A stretch of DNA of 10,785 nt from Minisyncoccota bacterium. GTDB taxonomy: Bacteria > Patescibacteriota > Minisyncoccia > UBA6257 > 2-01-FULL-56-20. Location of the stretch: the NCBI GenBank assembly GCA_031291905.1, contig JARLIC010000045.1, positions 1 through 10,785 of the forward strand, read 5' to 3'. Positions 5,662-10,785 of this stretch are shown piece by piece. Position 1 is the stretch's first letter; every line of letters starts with the position of its first letter. The notes beneath the pieces are model-generated. The model had not been told where the DNA came from. It did not search any database and saw only the letters and a program-made list of their open reading frames with translations. A program made the translations under genes and the position numbers.

Positions 5662-7017
5662 TTAGCTCTTATAGATCAGGTCTTTGATTGTTAATATCTT
5701 CTGGTTAAGTGCGGGATTCCTGTTGATTTCCTGGTTGATCTTCTCATAGGAATGGATGGCGGTGGTATGGTCCCTCCCCATCTTTTCCCCAATATACGGA
5801 TAGGAAAGGTCCGAGATATCCCGAAGAAGATAGATGGCGATCTGCCGCGGTTCCACCACCTCCTTCCGGCGGTTATGGCTCACAATATCATCAACCGATA
5901 AATTGAAGAACTCGGCGACCGCCTTCAATATTTGGGAATCACTCACCCGCTTCGAGAGGTTTTGGGTCGCTTTTTCTATGATCTCCTCGGCCATTTTCTC
6001 CGTGACCTCGGTTTGTTTTCTTTCTTGGGTAAAGACTATCTTCTTCAATACACCCTCCAATTCACGTATATTCTTCCTCAGTTTTTTGGCGATGAGGTTT
6101 ATCACCGGGTCGCTCAATTGACGGTTCATATCCTCGAGTTTGCTCCGGATGATCGCCACGCGCATCTCGAACTCGGGATAGCCGATATCGGTGATAAGGC
6201 CGCCCTCAAAACGCGAACGGAGGCGTTCTTGGAGGGTTGGGAGGGATTGCGGCGGCCGGTCGGAGGAGATGATTATCTGTTTATTATTCTCATAAAGGGC
6301 ATTGAAGGTGTGAAAGAACTCCTCTTCGGTCTTTTCTTTGCCGCCGATGAATTGGATATCGTCGATGATCAGAAGATCCACGTCACGATACTTCTTTTTA
6401 ATACTCTCAATACGGTCATTGCGGAGTCCCCACACGATGTCGCGGGTATATTGTTCGGATGAAACATACTTGGGGCGCACCTTACCTTTATATTTTGCGA
6501 GCACCTCGTTGCCGATCGCCTGGATAAGATGGGTCTTTCCAAGTCCTACGCCGCCATACACAAAGAACGGGTTGTATTTCTTTCCGATTGCCTCGGTGAT
6601 CGCCGTTGCCGCCGCGAACGCGAGCTCGTTCGACGGCCCGACCACGAACGAGGAAAGGCGATACTTAGGATTCAAACCCGTCTCTGGGTCGGTCTTGTAG
6701 TCGAGGTCGATGGAGTCCATCCCTTGGGGGTCCGGCGGGGCGACGACCACGGGCGCGGGAGAGGGAAAGCGCTTACTCCCCACCACGAACTCGATCTTTT
6801 TCACCGAACCGTCAAAATTCCTTATGATACCAAGAAGATTCTTCTGATATTTGTTCTCAACCCATGTTTTAGTGAAACTATTGGGAAGCGCAACAACAAA
6901 GGTGTCATTTTTCTTCTCAATGAGTTGGCTGTTCTTGAGCCACGTCGCAAAATGGGCCCTCGAGAGTTGTATTTCCATCTCCCCCAACGTAGACTGCCAG
7001 ATTTGTTCGAGGTCCAT
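5662..7017 (-). CDS. dnaA: Chromosomal replication initiator protein DnaA
   Basis: DnaA is the AAA+ ATPase that binds DnaA boxes, oligomerises with ATP and melts the origin. Taken from the ATG at 7017 it has 451 residues, a standard length. Domain I (about 1-80) starts MDLEQIWQ and carries the FATWL helix; a short Pro-rich linker (85-97) stands for domain II. Domain III holds Walker A GGVGLGKT (155-162), Walker B LLIIDD (215-220), sensor 1 SSDRPP (251-256) and the RLRSRF box VII segment (265-270). Domain IV ends with the DNA-binding signature GRDHTTAIH (414-422). The frame stays open upstream to 7167, but the extension does not resemble DnaA, and a TATAAT ending 7 bases before 7017 supports the shorter protein. 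It is divergent from rpmH and followed by dnaN. Confidence 0.97.
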   Translation of the reverse strand: MDLEQIWQSTLGEMEIQLSRAHFATWLKNSQLIEKKNDTFVVALPNSFTKTWVENKYQKNLLGIIRNFDGSVKKIEFVVGSKRFPSPAPVVVAPPDPQGMDSIDLDYKTDPETGLNPKYRLSSFVVGPSNELAFAAATAITEAIGKKYNPFFVYGGVGLGKTHLIQAIGNEVLAKYKGKVRPKYVSSEQYTRDIVWGLRNDRIESIKKKYRDVDLLIIDDIQFIGGKEKTEEEFFHTFNALYENNKQIIISSDRPPQSLPTLQERLRSRFEGGLITDIGYPEFEMRVAIIRSKLEDMNRQLSDPVINLIAKKLRKNIRELEGVLKKIVFTQERKQTEVTEKMAEEIIEKATQNLSKRVSDSQILKAVAEFFNLSVDDIVSHNRRKEVVEPRQIAIYLLRDISDLSYPYIGEKMGRDHTTAIHSYEKINQEINRNPALNQKILTIKDLIYKS

Positions 7018-7024
7018 GATGAGA

Positions 7025-7030
7025 ATTATA
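7025..7030 (-). promoter_or_regulatory. -10 box of dnaA, probable leaderless start
   Basis: A perfect TATAAT, preceded on the minus strand by an A6 run, ends 7 bases before the dnaA ATG (7017). The expected start point is the base next to the ATG or its first base. No Shine-Dalgarno is present and no recognisable -35 lies at normal distance. The position also settles the choice of start codon for dnaA. Confidence 0.65.
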
Positions 7031-7155
7031 TTTTTTGATCCGCACCGCACCCCCTTGTTGTGATTCATTATTAACTCTTCCCCAACACAAGTCAAAGAGG
7101 AGGAGGGGAAGCATCTGTGGATTATGTGTGCACAACTCTTTTTTACGAGGACAGG

Positions 7156-7183
7156 TTGCATTTTCATTGCGCTATGCTACTAT
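7156..7183 (+). promoter_or_regulatory. Promoter of rpmH, probable leaderless start
   Basis: TTGCAT (7156-7161), a 16-bp spacer and TACTAT (7178-7183) are seen, the -10 box being preceded by TGC, an extended -10 element. The -10 ends 7 bases before the rpmH ATG at 7191, so the transcript is expected to begin at or next to the start codon. It probably drives rpmH-rnpA-yidC. Confidence 0.65.
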
Positions 7184-7190
7184 CTAGAGC

Positions 7191-7325
7191 ATGTCGACCA
7201 CTTACAACCCTAAAAAGAAAAAGAGGTCCCGGACGCATGGTTTCCTTGTCCGCCAAAAAAGCCCCACAGGAAGGCGTGTTCTTTCGCGCCGAAGGGCCAA
7301 AAAAAGGAGTAAGCTGACGGTGTAG
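7191..7325 (+). CDS. rpmH: 50S ribosomal protein L34
   Basis: This 44-codon ORF encodes L34, a small basic protein of the large ribosomal subunit that binds 23S rRNA. The protein begins MSTTYNPKKKKRSRTHGF and contains the family signature RSRTHGFLVR (12-21), then GRRVLSRRRAKKRSKLTV (27-44). This matches the L34 pattern of THGF/SHGF, a glycine-bounded turn, RRRAKGR and a terminal LTV. Length is normal (44-47). It is the first gene of the rpmH-rnpA-yidC cluster, divergent from dnaA, which is a highly conserved bacterial arrangement. The ATG is 7 bases downstream of an extended -10 promoter, and there is no ribosome binding site, so a leaderless mRNA is likely. Confidence 0.96.
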   Translation: MSTTYNPKKKKRSRTHGFLVRQKSPTGRRVLSRRRAKKRSKLTV

Positions 7326-7340
7326 CCGCCAAAGGCAATT

Positions 7341-7658
7341 ATGCCGCCCCGATTATCGCGCCTTCCCAAGCAGGAGTTCTTGTCGCGGGGGTTCAGGGTG
7401 GTGAAAACCCCCTATTTTTCTCTGAAACAGAAAAAGAACGATATTCAAAAGAACAGGTTCGGCGCGATCATCGGTAAAGCGGTCCATAAGAGCGCGGTTG
7501 AAAGGAACTTTCTGAGACGCCAAGCAAGAGAGGGTATTTCAAAAACCATTTCTTCGGGAAACGATATATTAGTGATATTCGCTCCCGCCGCCAACAAACT
7601 CACCAAACGCAGGCTCCATGAGGAATTAGCCAAGGCGGCGGCGCAACTTCAAAAATAA
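7341..7658 (+). CDS. rnpA: Ribonuclease P protein component
   Basis: RnpA is the basic protein subunit that pairs with RNase P RNA to remove 5' leaders from pre-tRNAs. At 105 residues the length is typical (about 110-120). It starts MPPRLSRLPKQEF, the usual RL-x-K-x-x-EF opening, and holds an F-x-x-x-x-K segment and the RNR-type motif in ERNFLRRQARE (54-64), where the basic groove contacts the RNA. The C-terminal ILVIFAPAAN strand (76-85) and final helix are also family-like. It lies 15 bases after rpmH with a weak AAAGG Shine-Dalgarno (7331-7335), and its stop is 4 bases before yidC. The RNase P RNA gene is not in the window. Confidence 0.93.
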   Translation: MPPRLSRLPKQEFLSRGFRVVKTPYFSLKQKKNDIQKNRFGAIIGKAVHKSAVERNFLRRQAREGISKTISSGNDILVIFAPAANKLTKRRLHEELAKAAAQLQK

Positions 7659-7662
7659 ATCC

Positions 7663-8373
7663 ATGGCATATCTTTTTCAGCAAATATTCTACAAGCCGCT
7701 GTTCAATATCCTTGTTTTTTTCTATCAGACGATCTCGCTCCATGATCTTGGGATCGCGATAATCCTCACCACGATCCTTATTCGTCTCATCCTCTACCCT
7801 TTCTTCCATAAAGGCGCGAAGCAGCAGATGCTCATGCAGCGCATCCAGCCGAAGGTGAAAGAGATCCAGGAGAGGCATAAGGGCGACACACAAAAACAAT
7901 CGGAGGCGCTTATGGCGCTTTATAAAGAGCATGGGGTGAATCCGTTCTCCAGTATCCTTCTCCTCCTTATCCAACTGCCGATCATGCTCGCGTTCTTTTG
8001 GGTGGTGCGCTCGGGGCTCGGCACTTCGCAATTCGTCAATCTCTACTCTTTTGTTTCCGCCCCGCAGAGCGTCAATACGATGTTCCTCGGCATCATCGAC
8101 CTCACCAAACCGAGCATCATCGTGATCCTCTGCGCCGCCGCCGCACAATTCTTCCAGGCGCGCCTCGCGATCTACAAAACCGCAGGTAACGGCCAACCCT
8201 CGGCGGCCGAGAAGATCGCACAACAGATGTCGTTCGTGGGGCCGCTTGTCACCATCGCCATCTTCTACTCCCTCCCGTCCGCGATCGGACTTTATTGGCT
8301 CGTCACCTCGCTCTTTTCCATGGTACAGCAGTATTTGGTGAACCGGCATCTTAAGGAAAAATACGGGAATTAA
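7663..8373 (+). CDS. yidC: Membrane protein insertase YidC/Oxa1
   Basis: YidC inserts and folds membrane proteins, alone or with SecYEG. The 236-residue protein is the short Oxa1-type core, without the large periplasmic domain of proteobacterial YidC. Five membrane segments are apparent at about 29-48, 97-117, 150-167, 188-204 and 206-222. Arg41 in ILIRLILYP is the conserved positive charge of the hydrophilic groove. It is followed by the cytoplasmic coiled-coil region QRIQPKVKEIQERHKGD (59-75) and the LYKEHGVNPFSS stretch (86-97), both family hallmarks. The N-terminal 30 residues (FYKPLFNILVFFYQ) lead straight into the first helix, and no lipobox is seen. It begins 4 bases after rnpA with no good Shine-Dalgarno, suggesting coupling. 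yidD, often between rnpA and yidC, is missing. About 79 bases separate it from jag. Confidence 0.94.
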   Translation: MAYLFQQIFYKPLFNILVFFYQTISLHDLGIAIILTTILIRLILYPFFHKGAKQQMLMQRIQPKVKEIQERHKGDTQKQSEALMALYKEHGVNPFSSILLLLIQLPIMLAFFWVVRSGLGTSQFVNLYSFVSAPQSVNTMFLGIIDLTKPSIIVILCAAAAQFFQARLAIYKTAGNGQPSAAEKIAQQMSFVGPLVTIAIFYSLPSAIGLYWLVTSLFSMVQQYLVNRHLKEKYGN

Positions 8374-8416
8374 AAGAGGCCGCACGCTTCTTTTGCGCGT
8401 CATCCTCTGTTGGTGC

Positions 8417-8445
8417 TTGATTTTTGGCGTATAGTATGGGATAGT
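8417..8445 (+). promoter_or_regulatory. Weak candidate promoter of jag
   Basis: TTGATT (8417-8422), a 17-bp spacer and GATAGT (8440-8445) end 7 bases before the jag ATG, the same geometry as at dnaA and rpmH. Each box has two mismatches. An alternative -10 TATAGT (8430-8435) lies further upstream. No Shine-Dalgarno precedes jag, and no clear terminator separates it from yidC, so read-through is also possible. Confidence 0.3.
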
Positions 8446-8452
8446 TACCGCC

Positions 8453-8896
8453 ATGGAAAGCTGGGATTCTTTCATTAAAAAAACCCTCGACCTCATCGGC
8501 TTCAAGGACTATCGCGTCGAAGTGAAACCCGAGGAGAAGCGCGGCTTAGTTTTTATTTATGAGGATCAGGAGCTTGTCAAAGAGCAACTTCCCGCAATAG
8601 TGGACGCAATGAACCATCTTGCGCAGATGGTGGCGAGAAAGAACAGGCAGGAATCAATATTCATCGACATCAACAACTACCGCCACGATCGCGAAACGAT
8701 CATTGCGGAACTTGCCCGCGCGGCGGCAAAAAAGGCGGCGGCAACAAAAGAAAAAATATCACTGCCCAACATGAACTCCTACGAGAGGAGGATCGTGCAC
8801 ACGGAGCTCGCGATCCATCCGGACGTGCGTACCGAGAGTGTGGGAGAAGGAAAGGAGCGGTATGTGGTCATAATCCCCATCATCGAAGAGAAATAA
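8453..8896 (+). CDS. jag: Jag/KhpB-like RNA-binding protein (degenerate KH plus R3H)
   Basis: Jag (KhpB, SpoIIIJ-associated) is a cytoplasmic RNA-binding protein usually encoded beside yidC and tied to cell envelope growth and division in Gram-positive bacteria. The 147-residue protein has a KH-like region (about 17-75) and an R3H domain (about 76-142). The R3H part is clear: NNYRHDRETIIAELA (74-88), then NSYERRIVHTEL (108-119) with the R112-xxx-H116 signature, and VRTESVGEG (125-133). In the KH-like region the usual GxxG RNA-binding loop is not visible; the place reads DQELVKEQLP (38-47), with no Gly. The N-terminal Jag_N domain present in many homologues is absent. The position after yidC supports the assignment. 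The ATG at 8453 has no Shine-Dalgarno. Its stop codon lies inside the stem of the following terminator. Confidence 0.88.
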   Translation: MESWDSFIKKTLDLIGFKDYRVEVKPEEKRGLVFIYEDQELVKEQLPAIVDAMNHLAQMVARKNRQESIFIDINNYRHDRETIIAELARAAAKKAAATKEKISLPNMNSYERRIVHTELAIHPDVRTESVGEGKERYVVIIPIIEEK

Positions 8897-8924
8897 AAAA
8901 CTCCGGAATCGGAGTTTTTTATTT
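8891..8924. terminator. Bidirectional terminator between jag and the convergent propeller-like gene
   Basis: A perfect 15-bp stem (8891-8905 with 8910-8924, core ACTCCG/CGGAGT) closes a GAAT tetraloop. It has an A-run on the left and a T-run on the right, so it can terminate in both directions. The jag stop codon (8894-8896) is part of the stem, and the converging gene ends 15 bases further on. Confidence 0.92.
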
Positions 8925-8939
8925 GCATCGATCCACTCT

Positions 8940-10244
8940 TTACTGGGTCGGAGGAATAAGCGTGAGTGCGTACAGTTTTTGGTCGTATCGGTTGATGAAG
9001 AATAATGTGTTGTTGAAGAATTTCACATCGGAAGAGTCAATGTTCTGTGCGGAGCCGTTCCATAAGATATCCTCCCCTCCCGTCTGGGTGTTCACTCTCG
9101 CGATAAGGTCCGAAGTGAAGGCCGCCATCATATTATAATCGTCCGGCAGCTGTACGGAAGAAAGCGCGCTCGAGTCGGAAGGGATCCCGCAGTAAACATA
9201 AGAGGAGACCACCGGAGAGGGCGTTGTTTTTGACGTCGCCTTCGTTGATGATTGGGTGGTTGATGACGATGTTGCGGGGACGGCAGTCTCGGTGGCAAAC
9301 ACACACTTCGAAGGCAAAGTGAGGAATGTAAGCGCGTGATAGGTGGTCCCGGTGATCGTGGTCAGTTTGAGCGAGGAACTCTTTCCGGTGCTCTGGAAGA
9401 CCAATCCCAGCGTGCCGGATGCGGTTGCCCCCCACGTGCTCTCAAGCCCTGCGGCCTCGTACGCCATCGGCGTCAATGTACCCTTTTGGGAATCATAGAG
9501 CCACGCCGACTCCTTTGCGTTCATGGTCGGCTTATCCGAGAGCATGAACTGGGTCTTACCGATCCATTGAAGGGTCAGGTCGGTGGCATGGAGAGAGAAA
9601 AGAGGGACCGATGCCTTTTTAAGGTTCGAGGCGTCGATGGTGGCGAGAGAGAGCATCCCTGACGTGGACTGGGCGAGATACGCGATCTGATAATTTGACG
9701 GCGACCATTTTGGAGATTGCATCCCCTGCGGAGCGGAGACCCACGCTGCGGTGGCGACGGTGAAGATGTTCGCCTGGGGGTTTGCAGGGTCTCCCGAGCT
9801 CACCAACACCTTCTTGCCGTCATAAGAGAAGCTCGCGGTGATGATGTTGTTGATGGTGGTGGTGGAACTGATGGTCGTGGTCTTCCCCGCGGCGATCGAG
9901 ATCACCGTCCCGTCGGGCTTGATGGCGGTGATGGTGTTCTGCGCGTCGACAAAGTAATCCAGTACGGGCCCATCCGCGACAATACCGAATGTCTGTACCA
10001 GGTTCCCTTGCGCAGCCGTGTTCGAGGAGCTGCTATTTGTGCTTCCGGTCGTGCTGCTGTTCTGGCCGCTTTCACCCTGTTGACCGGCACCGGTTCCTTG
10101 GGTTCCTGTCTGCGGCAACGAGCCGATCGATCCGAAGCCAAAGAGCGATCCGGACGAAGATCCGTTTTTGAAATAGAAAATAAGGGCGATCGCAACGGCG
10201 GCGACAACGATGATTCCAATAATGATATAGATATAGCGTTTCAT
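8940..10244 (-). CDS. Membrane-anchored propeller-like (TolB/WD40-type) protein
   Basis: I cannot assign a specific family to this 434-residue protein. It has a basic MKR start, one strong transmembrane helix (about 4-25), a Gly/Ser/Thr/Gln-rich linker (about 28-80), and then a region rich in beta strands (about 83-434). That region contains repeats reminiscent of TolB-like propeller blades: SFSYDGKKVLVSSGD (137-151) and SPKWSPSNYQIAYLAQ (176-191). Later strands such as LQWIGKTQFMLSD (224-236) and VKFFNNTLFFINR (406-418) fit the same fold. Cys314 and Cys352 bracket a Ser/Thr-rich insertion (about 325-347) and may form a disulfide. The expected topology is cytoplasmic N-terminus with the propeller outside. 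The frame is open upstream to 10574 but overlaps the preceding gene; I chose ATG 10244 because it starts the membrane anchor 4 bases after that gene's stop. It is probably co-transcribed with the pilin-like gene. Confidence 0.82.
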   Translation of the reverse strand: MKRYIYIIIGIIVVAAVAIALIFYFKNGSSSGSLFGFGSIGSLPQTGTQGTGAGQQGESGQNSSTTGSTNSSSSNTAAQGNLVQTFGIVADGPVLDYFVDAQNTITAIKPDGTVISIAAGKTTTISSTTTINNIITASFSYDGKKVLVSSGDPANPQANIFTVATAAWVSAPQGMQSPKWSPSNYQIAYLAQSTSGMLSLATIDASNLKKASVPLFSLHATDLTLQWIGKTQFMLSDKPTMNAKESAWLYDSQKGTLTPMAYEAAGLESTWGATASGTLGLVFQSTGKSSSLKLTTITGTTYHALTFLTLPSKCVFATETAVPATSSSTTQSSTKATSKTTPSPVVSSYVYCGIPSDSSALSSVQLPDDYNMMAAFTSDLIARVNTQTGGEDILWNGSAQNIDSSDVKFFNNTLFFINRYDQKLYALTLIPPTQ

Positions 10245-10248
10245 ATGT

Positions 10249-10785
10249 TTATAAAAATCCCTTAACCTTGCAGTTATAAGTGGTCTTTCCGGTCCATCCC
10301 TTATAAGAATAACAAGATTGATTTGACGGGCAAGATCCACTTTGTGAGTTTCCTTTGGAATCAACAGATCCGCAAGTAACAGAAGCTGCGCACGCATCTT
10401 TTTGGCATATCGCACCCCCGTTGGCATAACAACAATTCTGGGCCGTGCCATCGGAAAGATTCGGGCAGGTTCCGCTGGTGCCCCCATTGGAGGTTGCTTT
10501 ACATGTCGAAGCAGTTTGTGTTGTTCCTCCCGTGGTCGTCCCTCCCGTCCCCCCGGCATTTCCCGTTCCCGCACTTGTGTTGTTGGTCTTCCCCACGGAT
10601 TGCAGGTTGTCGGGGAGGGTAAGGTTCACGAGGTTCGGATTGATGACCTTGAGGATGAAGTAGGCTCCTGCAAGAAGAAGAATGCCCATAATAGCCGCCT
10701 GGATCCAATCCTTTGCATCACCCTGTCCCGAAGGATTGCCCGCACTCGTCATATACCTGATGCCACCATACACAATGACGCCAAA
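10249..10785 (-). CDS. VirB2/TrbC-like pilin homologue with Cys-rich tail (5' end outside the window)
   Basis: The visible 178 residues are the C-terminal part of a gene that continues beyond the window: the frame stays open to the edge, with FGVIV before YGGIRYM, the end of a first hydrophobic segment. Then come the loop TSAGNPSGQGDAKDWIQ and a second membrane helix (about 28-49 of the visible part) ending FILKVINPNLVNL. This two-helix layout with YGGxxYxTSAGNP resembles VirB2/TrbC-like pilin proteins common in Parcubacteria (from memory, not searched). After a Gly/Thr/Asn-rich linker (about 65-92) there is a tail with ten cysteines: 95, 107, 118, 119, 127, 132, 138, 152, 158 and 172 of the visible part. 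The even count and likely exported location suggest disulfides. A GTG at 10773 is a possible internal start but would cut the first helix, so I treat the gene as truncated. It lies 4 bases upstream of the propeller-like gene. Confidence 0.8.
   Translation of the reverse strand, partial: FGVIVYGGIRYMTSAGNPSGQGDAKDWIQAAIMGILLLAGAYFILKVINPNLVNLTLPDNLQSVGKTNNTSAGTGNAGGTGGTTTGGTTQTASTCKATSNGGTSGTCPNLSDGTAQNCCYANGGAICQKDACAASVTCGSVDSKGNSQSGSCPSNQSCYSYKGWTGKTTYNCKVKGFL

Larger units (their letters stand above)
7018..7190. other. dnaA-rpmH divergent intergenic region, secondary origin candidate
   Basis: This 173-base gap between divergent dnaA and rpmH is the place where many bacteria keep origin or DnaA autoregulation sites. 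I see one near-consensus DnaA box on the minus strand, TAATCCACA (7124-7116), one mismatch from TTATCCACA. A purine-rich run lies at about 7095-7111 and a GTGTGCACA patch at 7126-7134. The dnaA and rpmH promoters occupy its two ends. No cluster of boxes and no long A+T-rich block are visible, so it looks less origin-like than the dnaA-dnaN gap. Confidence 0.4.

Noticed and set aside
7018..7167. N-terminal extension of DnaA by 50 codons to an upstream ATG at 7167
   Set aside because: The extra residues do not resemble DnaA domain I, which starts normally at MDLEQIWQ. A TATAAT ends 7 bases before ATG 7017, inside the supposed extension, and the segment would run through the dnaA-rpmH control region.
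8374..8416. Terminator between yidC and jag
   Set aside because: Only short, imperfect GC-rich complementarity is visible and no T-tract follows, so I could not support a terminator.
7600..8505. Open frame of 301 codons on the minus strand opposite yidC
   Set aside because: It is antisense to the conserved YidC helices, is composed of Arg/Asp/Glu/His-rich shadow sequence, and has no promoter or ribosome binding site that I can see.
10245..10574. N-terminal extension of the propeller-like protein to 10574
   Set aside because: It overlaps the pilin-like gene in another frame for its whole length and encodes low-complexity basic sequence. The membrane anchor and an ATG 4 bases after the upstream stop give a natural start at 10244.
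10249..10773. Complete pilin-like gene starting with GTG at 10773
   Set aside because: The frame remains open to the window edge with a hydrophobic FGVIV before this codon, and two-helix pilin relatives need that first helix, so the gene is treated as truncated by the window.
1..10785. CRISPR array, tRNA, rRNA or insertion sequence
   Set aside because: No regularly spaced direct repeats, cloverleaf-like sequences, rRNA segments or transposase-like ORFs were seen on either strand.

Overview
The window looks like chromosomal DNA around the replication origin of a small-genome bacterium, most likely a member of the Candidate Phyla Radiation (Patescibacteria, Parcubacteria-like). This placement is inference. 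It rests on compact gene order, a shortened YebC, a reduced Jag/KhpB, an Oxa1-type YidC with the CPR-like N-terminus, a two-helix VirB2/TrbC-like pilin followed by a membrane-anchored propeller-like protein, and several promoters whose -10 box lies 6-7 nt from the start codon. No rRNA, tRNA, CRISPR array or insertion sequence was seen.

Layout. (1) 13-768 (+) encodes a secreted protein of unknown family with an internal duplication, closed by a strong terminator. (2) 856-1871 (+) is a yebC-ruvC operon with an ATGA overlap; YebC lacks its usual inserted third domain. (3) 1856-2220 holds a perfect DnaA-box 9-mer inside an inverted repeat, the best sigma70-like promoter of the window, a 65-codon very acidic ORF and a terminator. 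(4) 2251-4377 (+) is a bifunctional class A penicillin-binding protein. (5) 4416-7017 (-) carries dnaN and dnaA, transcribed toward the PBP gene and separated from it by a bidirectional terminator. (6) 7191-8896 (+) is rpmH-rnpA-yidC-jag, divergent from dnaA. (7) 8940-10785 (-) holds a membrane-anchored propeller-like protein and the 3' part of a cysteine-rich pilin-like gene that runs off the window.

How it fits together. Regions 5 and 6 form the classical origin neighbourhood: initiator DnaA, sliding clamp DnaN, and the L34 / RNase P protein / YidC insertase / Jag cluster. Two intergenic stretches are origin candidates. The better one is the dnaA-dnaN gap (5529-5661), where DnaA-box-like 9-mers, a DnaA-trio-like tract and a block of about 93 % A+T follow each other in the order expected of a bacterial unwinding element. 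The dnaA-rpmH gap (7018-7190) holds one near-consensus box. recF, gyrB and yidD, often found in such clusters, are not in this window.

The most interesting signals are the recurrent -10-to-ATG spacing implying leaderless mRNAs for yebC, dnaA and rpmH, the possible unwinding element, the DnaA-box/promoter/acidic-ORF unit, the domain-deleted YebC, and the Cys-rich pilin-like gene next to the anchored propeller-like protein.
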